A DNA stretch of 64,000 bases from Lomentospora prolificans (taxonomy: Eukaryota; Ascomycota; Sordariomycetes; Microascales; Microascaceae), in the NCBI GenBank assembly GCA_029532625.1, contig JARFXM010000004.1, forward strand, positions 1,798,001 through 1,862,000. Direction: 5' to 3'. The notes beneath the pieces were generated by a model that was not told the DNA's origin, ran no database searches, and saw nothing but the letters and a program-made list of their open reading frames with translations. Shown in pieces: positions 22,989 to 33,333 of the stretch. Positions within the stretch are counted from its first letter, which is position 1. Each line of letters opens with the position of its first letter. Both the position numbers and the translations under genes were made by a program.

Positions 22989-23498
22989 ATGGCCACCACT
23001 CGCAAGAACCTCGCCTCCGGTTCCCCCTTCGAAGACCAAATCGGCTACTGCCGCGCCGTAGTCACCCACCCCTGGGTTTTTGTCTCTGGCACAACCGGGT
23101 TCGCTCCCCTCGCGCTCCTTCCGTTCCCCGCCCTTTCACAAAAGATAGGTTCCAGCTAGCTAATCCGGCACTTGCTCTCCCACAGGTACGACTACGCCAC
23201 CAATACCCTCCCCCCAACGGTGGTCGAGCAGACCAAAAACATCATCTCCACCATTACCACTACCCTTAAGTCCGCTGGAGCCACCCCGCAAGACATTGTC
23301 CGCGTCACCTACTTGCTACCTGACCGCTCCGAGTTCCCGTCCATCTGGCCGCTGCTTCGGGACTGGCTCGACGGGGGTCGCCCGGCCGCCACCATGATTC
23401 AGACCGGGCTGATGGAGGAGGCCATGAAGATTGAGATTGAGGTCACAGCCATGATTGGTTCTGGTGAGGGGGCTGAACGCGTGCCGCCACCCGCCTGA
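22989..23498 (+). CDS. Rid (YjgF/YER057c/UK114) family protein
   Basis: Exons 22989-23098 and 23186-23498 give 140 residues; the 87-bp intron interrupts VSGTTG/YDYATNTLPP. Its donor is unusual (GTTCGC), but branch GCTAATC, acceptor CACAG and phase all fit. The fold signatures are present: FVSGTTG, then TKNIISTITTTLKSAGATPQDIVRVTYLL, then GRPAATM and MKIEIEVTAMI. In canonical RidA the PARS motif supplies the Arg that positions the imine/enamine substrate; here it reads PAAT (Ala105), so classical 2-aminoacrylate deaminase activity is doubtful. It belongs to another Rid subgroup whose chemistry is unknown. It lies in the same direction as, and close to, the YeeE/YedE gene. Confidence 0.88.
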
Positions 23499-23759
23499 GA
23501 GCAGGAAAGCAAAGCTGCACTACTGATAGAATGAATCAGGCCGTACCCACCGAAAGGCCTATGGAGAATTCATAAGGGATCTTATAGGTTCATCATTCCC
23601 ACGTTCGTTTAAGAATACATAAGCCGAAGTAAAATAGTTTCTGTATTATTTGCTCAATCCACGGTTTATTTGATCTCATTCTAATGCGATTGATAAGCCC
23701 TTGTGTAAAAGTACCTCGAGTAGCTGCAAAACTGTGCAATCAAAGCTCTCTTCATTCCA

Positions 23760-26621
23760 TTAGGATCCTTGTTGAATCTGACATGAGAGATTGGAATGAG
23801 CCGCTCGCGGGACGCGGCCCTCGGGCCTTGGCTCGGAGAGTAGTATCTCAACCATCCTCTTAAGATCGTCAGCCGACATCAACTGCTTAAAGCCTTCCTG
23901 AAGGGCCGTTCCCGCAAGTTTTCTCTTTTCGTCCTGTATCATCAAAATCTTTTCCTCGATCGTGTTTTTCATCGCCAATCGAAACACGTGGACTGGACGT
24001 TTCTGACCAAGACGATGCACGCGGTCGATGGCTTGCTCCTCTACTGCGGGTGCCCACCCTAATCACCTTAACAGTTAGTTCTACGTCACTTAAAAATTAA
24101 ACACGCGATCCATGATGCAAAACCCACATGTATCAGCCATGATTACGGTGTTGGCGGCGGTAAGATCGATACCCACTCCAGCAACGCGGAGGCTGGCAAG
24201 GAGCACTCTGACAGCTTTGTCCCCTTTAAGCAGTTTAACCGCATTGTCTCGCTCATCTGTAGCCATGGTCCCGTCGATACGAGTAGATGGAATACCTGTC
24301 TTTCGAAGGTGTGCTTCAACAACGTCCAGAAAAGACGTCCACTGCGAGAAGATGATGATTTTCGAGCCTTCCTTCCCCAGGGAATTCTTAACGAGTGACA
24401 ATATCGCCTTTGTTTTGGAGCTATGGTCGCTGATGCCCCTGGCGTTGCTAGATACACGGGTCAAGTCAAGCTCAATCGGCCGTCTGTTGCCCAAGTTCCG
24501 CTTACAGATCGGGCATTTTGCCGAGTATTTCCTGGTTTCTTCCAAGCACGACTTGCAAAAGGCGTGGTGACACCGTGTTATGACTGGCCTTCGATCCAGC
24601 CCCATGACGCTCTGGCAGCTCCCACATGCCCAGTCTAGCTCAACTAAAAGTCGCAGAGCCTCTTGCAGATCGGACTCTGTAGGGTCCTTCTTCGACAGAA
24701 CCGCTTCAAGTTCAGATTTGACTCTCTTTTGGGCCGTAATCTTGCATAGCGACCAGTGGTCACACATTTGCCGCAGACGAAGTAGCCTCTCAAACACTGT
24801 CTTCCAGACTTCGTAGGCTTTAGTGAGGAAGAAGTATTGGGCCGCCTTCCGGGCGCTCGCCCTGCAATTTCGTGCGTTAGTATGACCCTACATGTTCTCC
24901 TAATCATGTGGGACAAAGGGTTGTAGCGTACAAAAGCTCTTGGTACTGTTCATTCTCTTCTTGGCTGAACTCGATTCGTACAACTTCTTCGGTCTTCTTG
25001 GGCAGTTTGAGGTTGACGAACGTCATTCTCTTCGTTCTGCGAAGGCAGAGAGTAGCTACAAAGATTTGTAGCAGCTGATCTTGCCTGCTCATGACGTCCA
25101 GAAACGTGCGACAGTTTTCCAAACCTCCTTTCACTCCAATGTATTTGGCGAGCGAGTACATGTCCTTGAGGTTATTGATTCTATTTTTCCTTGTTAGATC
25201 CCCAAACAACGCACCATTAGAAGTAGGGGCATACATCGGCGTCCCGGTACAAGCCCAGTAAGACTGCGCCCTCAGACTGCAGGCAGCAATGGCTGATTGA
25301 GTCCCTGGGTTACGAATAGTGTGTCCTTCATCAAGGATGACTCGGCGCCATCTGATCTGCTGTAATTTGCCCTGGGCGGACGCTTCTCTTGAGAGCACGC
25401 TATACGAGGTTATGATGATTTCATTCTCCTCGAGTTCTTTGATTGGGATACCACAGCCTTTCCCATGGTATCGAAGAAATCGAACTGGGTTACTAGTAGA
25501 GGTGTGCTGTATGATCTGGGATTCCCAGTTGGTCATCACACCAAGTGGAGCCACAATTAGACTCGGTCTTTGGGTAGGTTCATCTAGAATCAGAGATATC
25601 ATTTCTAGAGTCTTGCCGAGACCCATGTCGTCAGCTAGGATCCCGCCGGAGAATAGCTTCGGTGTGCCCACGGCAACGGCATTTGTCATCGTATGAATGT
25701 ATTCTCCACCTTTTGGTTCCCAAAACTGGACTATTTCGTCGTCTAACAGCTTCGGGTGCTCCTTTTCCCGCATCCAGTAGAGGGCCTATGGAATCAAAAG
25801 AGTCAGAAATGCCCGTCAAGGCAATCCCGGACAGCTACTATATAGCTTGGGCCACATTCGCTTACCTGTAGTTGGTGCGGCAAAAGTCGAGTCTTAATAC
25901 GAGATGGTTGAACGGCCTTCGGCATCTGAGCCAAAGTCTCGTCATCCAGAGTCCATTTAGTGACGAAGTGCCTGTCTTCTTTGAGGCTAACCCTTTGGAA
26001 TTGAGGCTCTCTATCCTCAAAATTATCGATATCAATGAGCATCTCGCGTTTTGGCGAGCTAGCTCCCCGTGTGGGGGGTGTTACTTGGGGTTTTGGGCCC
26101 CTATCACCTTCCGAAGGCCTTTCATCACCTTCTGCTGACAACTGAGAGGGGCTCTCAACTTTGACTGGACCACGTTCGGATGAGAGGCCGGTGATGGGTT
26201 TGGACTCCCTAACTTTTAGAGACGCTGTCGTCTCAGCGGCCGAATCTGACGTATCGTCGAGGACTATGACGCAAGTTTTAGTATCATTGCGGGTAAGGTT
26301 ATCATTTACCGGGAGTGGCCGAGAACTGCAAGACGCGGTGCCACCGTAATTATATTCGGCTGCGGTACGATATTGAGTGGGTCTCATATGGGCTGTGTGG
26401 GCTTGAGGATCAGTCCCTTTGTCCAACGTCAAGAAAAGCTTTTCTTGCATTCGGCCTGAAAACTGAAATGACGTTTCTGGGTCGATTTTGATCGATGGTT
26501 GACGAGGAGACCTGCACATCTTTTTCAGAGCTTGGGTTTGGTCCGCCTGTTCTGAGTTAGAGTTATCTCCTAAGGTCTCATCCCCATCCTTGGGTGAAGC
26601 CCGTCTTCTACGTGAGTTCAT
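23760..26621 (-). CDS. SNF2-family translocase with internal RING finger (Rad5/Rad16/Uls1 group)
   Basis: Five exons, 26621-25866, 25785-25235, 25180-24932, 24861-24128 and 24058-23760, join in phase to 862 residues. The introns are 54-80 bp; the one at 25234-25181 is in frame and would otherwise be read through, but removing it restores TGTPIINNLKDMYSL. Residues 1-235 are disordered and contain a SUMO-interaction-like core (VIVLDD, about 118-123). Helicase motifs follow: QLQALYW, GGILADDMGLGKT (about 299-311), a DEGH box (about 404-407), then a C3HC4 RING (about 598-638, CGSC...CPIC) and the second helicase lobe with IIFSQWTSFLD, ADTWWAPAVEEQAIDRVHRLGQKRPV. Such proteins act on chromatin or DNA repair intermediates and may be ubiquitin ligases. 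No HIRAN domain is seen. Confidence 0.88.
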
Positions 26622-27729
26622 GATGCCTAGTTGCGATGGGCCACTCCTAATTTAGATGAAGAAACTGGAATAGCAATGCTCCTCTAGAAGACGAGAACCT
26701 GCGGGACCACTGATATTTGGTGTCGAGCGGGGTCGAGAATGTCATGAGGGAGAACCTGAGATCTACCTAAATAGAGGGAACGGAAAGCCCATTGCACATC
26801 GAGTTTCACGAGAGTCTACTATTATCATGAGAAGGAAAGCAGAGATGATGCATTACGTGATTTCCGGGGGCGGAAAGCGCTAGCCCGGGCTGTATTGAAT
26901 TCTGTAGGCAGGTGCGCCTAAAAAGCGGCGACTACCCCGAAATTCAGGGTTAAGAGAAGGTGAAGGATTAACGGATGTAAATGGGTGCCCGAAACCAAGA
27001 TCGGAGCGATAGAGAAGCCGTGGAGGAAAAGCTAACAGGCCTTCCGTAACAGACGAACCACGGGCGCGAGGTGGAACAAGAGAGAAACAGAGATGATGCG
27101 GAGAACATTTCTTGACCGGTGTCATTAGCATGTCGAAAATTAGGGAAGCTCAGAGAGAGGCGTGGATGAAAGCAACTTAAGCAAGTGACTGGATATATTG
27201 GGTTGACTTGGGACACGCTCTTTAGCGCGATGTCAGGAGAACCGAGGGTGCAACAGACGCGCGACATCACGTGCCTACCATGTAACCCCGGACCTCCAAG
27301 CGTGCTCGATTTCGACCTTTTAGATCCACACACGAAACCAATCATGGGAGCACTTCATGATGCCATCGCACGTGACCTGGATTTGCGGGCATTGAGCGCA
27401 ATCTTCTTATGTTAAACGACCCCCCTGCTTCAACCTCACCTCATTCATCCTCTAGCCATCTTTAACATTCACTAACACGAGAGGCCGAGTTGCTTGAAGT
27501 CTTGCTTTATATTGATACCAATCTCGGGGCCATTACTCATTATACCGGTACACAAAGGCATACTCAAAAGTCCATACGCAAGTCATCCAACATGAACTCA
27601 TAAACCAGGACATCGAAGCAAGACAATCTATCATACCTAAACACCGAGATGCCGCTTGCGTCGTGCTGATTATCAGATAGGGCGATTAGATTGAGGCCGG
27701 AAGTCCGCTCGATCCAAGAGATCAATCCC
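26622..27729. other. Intergenic upstream of the SNF2-RING gene
   Basis: About 1.1 kb between the SNF2 start codon and the cysteine dioxygenase stop codon. Short open frames lack domain signatures. Likely promoter of the SNF2 gene and 3' flank of the dioxygenase gene. Confidence 0.5.
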
Positions 27730-28516
27730 CTACTCGCACACGAGCTTCCCGTATGACGAGTAGTATCCGCATTTCTTAATGTGCCGCTTCTTGCTTGTCT
27801 CAATGTCGAAGACATGGCATCCGCCTTTGGCAACATTAGGTGGCGTGTATACTATGTGTGAATGTTAGTCAAATCAAGCATTTGGCAAACAGGCACACCT
27901 ACAGTGAAGGGACACAGCGAAGTCGCTGCCGTTATTGGTCATACGATGGACGCCGAGTTCGTCAGACATGTACGCTACCTCATTCTCTGAATGTACACGT
28001 TCTGAGATCACCGTCATCGGCTTGTCCTCTACACTCTCCTGGGGGAACTGGTAGCGAGTCTCCGTCAGATTTCCCTTGAGTATCTTCATCAGGCAATGAG
28101 CGTTGCCATGGTCATGGATTGGGCTCGACTTTCCCGGGGACCATACAAGGACCAGCTGTCGGGACCTATGTTAGTTGCATGGGCTCACGTTTATCATTCT
28201 CTTCTAGACCTACAAGGTTGCTCTTTCCATTTCCCTCGTCGACCAAATTCCGGGTGTAATCCCGCCTGGCATCACCAAAAAAGTATGACCTCCATCCCTT
28301 ATCGGTCGGGTCATATTGCTCCATCAATTTGGTGAGGTGTTCGACATCCACGTCGTCTGACGTTAGGCCGGACGATGGCCCAAGAGCATCTTTGAGGTCC
28401 TGCACGAGTTTATCGAACCGATTACCCTTCCGACGATTAGTCCGAACCAGCCCAGACGTCTGGTCTGCGAGGATTTTATCCGTGTTAAGGACGATGGTAG
28501 ATGGGTATTGAAGCAT
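27730..28516 (-). CDS. cdo1: Cysteine dioxygenase
   Basis: Exons 28516-28214, 28155-27903 and 27851-27730 encode 225 residues; the introns are 58 and 51 bp. The protein carries the cupin iron site: His115, His117 and the cross-link Cys122 in SPIHDHGNAHC, and His171 in LGVHRM. The N-terminal part has the typical LVQDLKDALGPSSGLTSDDVDVEHLTKLMEQY and YTRNLVDEGNGKSNL, and the C-terminus ends CGYYSSYGKLVCE. It oxidises cysteine to cysteinesulfinate, which feeds taurine and sulfite production; in fungi this pathway supports export of excess cysteine sulfur as sulfite. It reads toward the SNF2-RING gene on the same strand. Confidence 0.94.
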
Positions 28517-29394
28517 TGTGTCGATGGATGATGGATGATGGTCGATGGGCTCTAGGGCTAAAGGTCTTGCTGTTCTGTTGGGGTGGAAGGCGGGGAGAAA
28601 CTCATACGTTACCCGAAAGTGGGCGAGTGGCTTCGATATGAAGGCGGATCCGATTTCGGCTTACAATATGGCCTGAGGGTTGGGTCGCTTGGCTCTCTAG
28701 GGGGAAGGATTGTCGGCAATGGCTTCACCGACTAACAGGACAGGGTGGCTCGCAGCACGGCGCTGGGGTAGATCTCGCTGATGTGTGATACCGTATCGCC
28801 ATCTGTGCTTGCTATTGGATGGGTCAGGGGAGTCTGGTCTGGGCGATAAGCCGGTGCTGGCCGTTGGAAGTTATCAAGGTCATTGCTTACAATAGAAACA
28901 CTGAATAAAACGACTAGTTCCGCGTGACCCAGTACAGTACGCAGTGTTGTTGGTCTCCACTCTGGAACTGGGACATGGACGCAGTACGAAGAAAGAAAAA
29001 ATACTACAAAATCCTTGAAAAATAGCTTATTCTCGGCGAGCCTAAAGCCTTGAAATTATGATATCAAACAATTGGAGTCTAGTGGAAGGGGAATGCGGGA
29101 CGGCCGCCATAATTATACTTGAGCAGTAATATGTGTACATCGTAGTTCGGAATGGACAGGACGGCAATAATTTTTGCGCTGTTTTTACTGTCCCCGCTCC
29201 CCACTTCGGCCGTGGTCAGGTCCCTGGAAACCCGCTGACTCGTCATTACTCGTGCGCTAACGCCATCCAATGTCCCCCTTGTGCTCCCTTTGATTTTGTG
29301 CAGGCTTTGGAGTGAATGGATAATCTGCCTGTTTAGTTCCGAGGGCCATGCATTCATGGCCACGCATAGTTAGGCATGATATCCACAGATCACG
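28517..29394. other. Promoter region of cysteine dioxygenase and flank of tRNA
   Basis: About 880 bp with a GATGGATGATG-type short repeat just upstream of the cdo start (about 28520-28545). No additional gene is seen. Confidence 0.5.
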
Positions 29395-29493
29395 GGGCGT
29401 GTGGCGTAGTGGTATCGCGTTTGCTTCGCATCAACATCGGAACTATCTGATGGCGTCTGTAAAAGGTCACCGGTTCGATCCCGGTCACGTCCA
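29395..29493 (+). tRNA. tRNA-Ala (anticodon CGC) with intron
   Basis: The acceptor stem pairs 29395-29401 with 29486-29492, discriminator A at 29493. The anticodon is CGC at 29427-29429. The 27-nt intron at 29431-29457 sits one base 3' of the anticodon, the canonical tRNA intron site. The anticodon stem is TTTGC (29420-29424) with GTAAA (29459-29463), including one G:U pair. The T arm ACCGG/CCGGT encloses TTCGATC. Pair 3:70 is G:U, the alanine determinant. A T-run follows at 29518-29525. Confidence 0.93.
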
Positions 29494-29517
29494 CTTGTGA
29501 ATTTCCATTATTCTTTC

Positions 29518-29525
29518 TTTTTTTT
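29518..29525 (+). terminator. Pol III T-run terminator
   Basis: Eight T, 24 bp downstream of the tRNA-Ala(CGC) 3' end. The distance is somewhat long but acceptable for RNA polymerase III. Confidence 0.6.
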
Positions 29526-29941
29526 GTTTCTCCCTTTCCTTCCTTCTTTGACTTGACTTCATCCTATAGGTATATCCCCCCATTGTTAGTGATATCAAAT
29601 TAATTGGTAATTTATTACAGTACTTCAATAGTCTTTCTTCCATCTCTATAGATGGATGTTGTTTGTTGACCAGATATATTGCGGCTCTAGTCCCCAGCAC
29701 CTAGTCTTCACCCCAGCCTTTGCACCCTCCCCTTCACAACCGAATTCTTTGTGGAGATATATTCACATTCAACTAGCCAAAGAAGCTCAAAGAAAGCTCA
29801 AAGAAAAAACAGACATAACTGATGGAGCTAGATCGTGACCAAAATAGTGACTGCGGCGTAGAGCTTTCCCAAGCCGCCGAAATGGCATCAAAACTCGAGC
29901 TTGACTGGTGATGGCGATTCGCCCACGGAATGTTTGATTAG
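29526..29941. other. Non-coding flank between tRNA and DUF4246 relic
   Basis: About 420 bp without a supported gene. The last roughly 100 bp may hold a further decayed N-terminal part of the DUF4246 gene. Confidence 0.45.
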
Positions 29942-32100
29942 GCACTGAAAAACCGCATCACAGCTCGCGAACTACCCATGCTCCGGGTCCTGAATTCGAT
30001 AACCGACAAGCCTGGTTGGGAAACCAAGGGCCTCGACGATGACGCTGTATCTTCCTGGAGGGCCGAAGCTGTTGCTAACGGGCGGCTAATGAGCCCAAGG
30101 GCCTGGGCGCGGTGTGTCGAGGAGCTTAGGCATAAGGCTATATAGACTTTACTTGCACTGGCAGAGCCGCAGTATACGATGTTGGACCCCGAATATCTAA
30201 ATCACGACGAAATGACTGGAGTCAACCGGTGCTAGGCTAAAGGTACTAGTGCAAAATATGGTCGATAACATCGTTGTCGCCAGCTCTGATTGGCAACTAG
30301 ATAAGGATGACGGTGTCTAAATATTGTTGATCCTTCGCTGGCTCTATCCACTAGCTTACGGATTGACAGAGGTCCTCGCTAATAGCGAAGGTGTTAACTT
30401 TGATCGCTCGTGGGACAGGATTGGCCATGTTCTCTCGCCTATTGTTCTCCCTGACAAGGACCAAACACACACTCGAAGGTGGGAAGAAGAGAAGCTTTGG
30501 GCATGTTCGAAGCGATTTCGGTGGCTTCCATGCGATGTCAAGTTTGCAGATCCCGACGGTAGTGAGTGTAAGCTTAAGATTGCGAGTTACATTAGCAACC
30601 TACACCCACCCCGATCTCGCTGCGAACTATACTCAGTTATCGAAAACGTGATATCAGCTTCGGTCCAGCCATGGAATTGATACTGTGACATACGTTGACC
30701 CCCGAAAGCAGAGGGCATCTCAACTTCAGCGTTCGCTGATCATAGGGCTTGGTAGAGCCTCTCCCCGCATCCGGACGTTTTACTTTCTGCCCATGTATCC
30801 TCTTCCACCCAACGGCCTATGCTGGCGGAAGGAGGGTAACTTTTATAAGCAACTTCACGATCAATCAAACCAGTGGGACGCTCTTGAACCAGCGGACCGG
30901 AATGATATTGTAAACGATATCGCAAAGAGGATGGAACATGCAGAGAATCTTAACTGCCCAGGGATAAGCCATATTATCCAGTTAGCCTGTCGCTGGCAAA
31001 GAGGTACTGGACCGACTTGAGCCAGTGTTTCACTCGGAACCCGGAGTGCTTCTCTCCTTCCAGGAATAGACAATGGGGACATTACCGCCCAAGCCAATAT
31101 ATGACTGGGATGCAGAGCCCAGCGATATATCAGAAGGGGGTAGTGAAGAAATCCCGCAGGACTGGAATGCCAATCCCACTCAAATTCAAGATTACGGGTC
31201 ATCCGCGGCGACAATTGATAAGGGCGGAGTATATATATACCTGATTAAGACGACTCTCGATATAACACGCGTCGGATTTGTCCTCTCTCTCTCCATGCTC
31301 AGACCTCGACGAGTACGTTAGCATCTCTCGCGAAAGGGATGCTACAGCTATGGAATACGGCTCTACCCTAAAGGAGTATGACCGCGAATATCGCTCGGCT
31401 CTATTGCGTCACAACTCGAAGCCAGGGACTTCAAGTCTTTATTAAGATCCAAAGCATCGAACTCACGCCCGAGAGGCCCCGCAATCATGGAAGTGACTGG
31501 ACACTCGAAGGCCTATTTAACGAGCATACGATTGCCACTTCAGCCTACTTCTTCGACGTGACAAAGGTAGCAGATTCAGCATCTATAATTTTCAGAGTCC
31601 AGGCGGACTTTGCCTCAGCGAACGTCACCGATCCCGGGTCTAATAAGCGTGAAAACCTCATTTCCATCTTTGCTATCGACAACCTGACGCCTGATCAGCG
31701 ATACCCCATATGCACAAGCTTGGGTCCATGTCGATATCAGAAGGGAGCTTCATTGCATTTCCCAATACGTTACAGCATCGCACGGGTCCCATAGAGCTGA
31801 GCGACATTTCAAAGCCGGGGCACATCCGATTTCTTACCATTTGCCTCGCAGACCCTAACTGCCGCACCGTATCGACGAGAAGAATGTCACCGCAGCGTCT
31901 CGACTAGTGGATGGATGCGCGGGGTCTTCCCGGGATCTTACTTGCGAAGCAAGGGATTACGCGCTGAGCTGGTCCACCAGATCGCCGAAGAGGCCTACGG
32001 AAACATCATCACGGCAGAGGAGGCCCGGGGTTTTCAGTCAAGCAACTTGTGCCAGAGGGAGAGGATGATGGCGGAAGCGAACGCGGAGCGGCATCACTAG
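29942..32100 (+). pseudogene. Degenerate DUF4246-family gene
   Basis: Fragments in several frames align in order with fungal DUF4246 proteins. 29942-30142 reads ALKNRITARELPMLRVLNSI and continues to EELRHKAI before a TAG. 30324-30677 has LYPLAYG, KRFRWLPCDVKFAD and IASYISNLHP. 30685-31020 and about 31073-31200 hold the Pro-rich middle. 31427-31650 reads GLQVFIKIQSIELTPERP, then LEGLFNEHTIATSAYFFD. 31710-31907 has GSFIAFPNTLQHRTGPIELS and KPGHIRFLTICLADP, and 31915-32100 gives the C-terminal helix region. At least three in-frame stops and several frame changes break the gene, and no intron pattern repairs them. DUF4246 proteins are of unknown function and expanded in filamentous fungi. Confidence 0.78.
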
Positions 32101-32739
32101 GATTTTCTAGACGAAGCAATCGGCAATTAACTTGGGGCCAGAGGAAAGGCTTGCTTATTTCAAATAGATCGAACCTCAATTATCAACCTACGCGTAGTCT
32201 ACAATCACAATATTAAATACTACATTGTCATTCTCCTCTTTACAGGAAAAAGGGACGGTGACCGTTGGCCAAATATGCTCGCCGGTAGAACCTCACCCGG
32301 ATGACAGTCCTTTGCAACGCCGAACCAGTAGTTGGGTCGGTGACGAGCAGCGAATCCTCAGCCGCCTCACCATTTTTTGCCATTGGGTAATAAATAGACC
32401 TTGCTCGCTGGCCATGCGCCTTGGCATGCCTCACTCAACAACATGCAGTATGATTACAACCTGCATAGCCCGGTATCTACAGCGTATTATCACGAACTTC
32501 TTCAATTGGTGAAGGAGCAATGAGCGCTTGTAGCGAACAGATAGAGGATTTTCTAGAGCCTTGGATTACAGCCAGATAATAGGTCAAACCTGTAAGCCAT
32601 TCGAGGAGAGCGCGGTTCTTCGGGCGAGACGATGGAGACGTCGGGAACTATGAGTGGTGGGTTCATTTAGGCATCTAGTTTTTGGTACAGTAGTGTACAA
32701 GTTTGTAGATCAGAGCTATGGAATGGGTGAGGTGGAGTC
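32101..32739. other. Intergenic
   Basis: About 640 bp between the DUF4246 relic and the end of AIM41. No gene or structured element is seen. Confidence 0.5.
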
Positions 32740-33333
32740 TCATGGAGACCCGGCCATTTGCCTCACCATATTCGCCAACTCTTTCCTGTCAACATCCTTT
32801 CCTTCCAAAGCACCGGCGAGTCTCTTCATGACGTCTCCGACAAGAGCCTTGGACGCAACACCTGCGCTCTTGGCGCTCTCAACGGCCTCGGCGATCATGC
32901 TCTTCAGCTCCGTCTCCCCCAGGGTCTGAACGCCGCTGTTCGCCGCGTACTCTTCCAAAATCTGGGCCTGTTCCTCCTCCTTCTGTGCTAGATCTTCTCT
33001 ACCGGCGTCCCTGAACTCCTTGGCGGCGTCCAGCGACGACTTCTGCGTCTTCCTGAGTAGCGCGACGAGCTGGACATCGGTACGTATGGGGGTTGGTCCT
33101 TTGGAGGCGTTAAGCGTGGCGGACATTATGGCACGGAGAACAGAGAGTCTCTGCGTATCCTTGGCGCGCATCGCCGTCTTCAAGTCGCCCTTGAGTTTCT
33201 GGAGGAAAGGAGGGGAGTCATTGGCGGTCGAGTACGGTCGTGTGAGGGTTTGTTGTGGGAAAGAAGTGGCTCGGAGGGTGCTTCTGAGCCTGGGGACGGT
33301 TGAGAGCCGGCGGGCGAACATGCTGGAGGCCAT
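32740..33333 (-). CDS. aim41: AIM41-like mitochondrial GatB/YqeY-domain protein
   Basis: Single exon, 197 residues. The first about 35 residues (MASSMFARRLSTVPRLRSTL and onward) are Arg/Ser-rich without acidic residues, a typical mitochondrial presequence. The rest is a YqeY domain: PPFLQKLKGDLKTAMRAKDT, RLSVLRAIMSATLNASKG, an Ala/Glu-rich helical middle, and SAGVASKALVGDVMKRLAG. Yeast Aim41 is a mitochondrial protein of unclear role; the domain is related to the tRNA-binding tail of GatB amidotransferase. It is the only clearly conserved gene in the gene-poor region around it. Confidence 0.9.
   Translation of the reverse strand: MASSMFARRLSTVPRLRSTLRATSFPQQTLTRPYSTANDSPPFLQKLKGDLKTAMRAKDTQRLSVLRAIMSATLNASKGPTPIRTDVQLVALLRKTQKSSLDAAKEFRDAGREDLAQKEEEQAQILEEYAANSGVQTLGETELKSMIAEAVESAKSAGVASKALVGDVMKRLAGALEGKDVDRKELANMVRQMAGSP

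Noticed and set aside
29942..32100. DUF4246 gene as an intact intron-rich gene
   Set aside because: Stops such as the TAG at 30143-30145 lie inside conserved stretches, and no pair of plausible splice sites restores the family sequence there.
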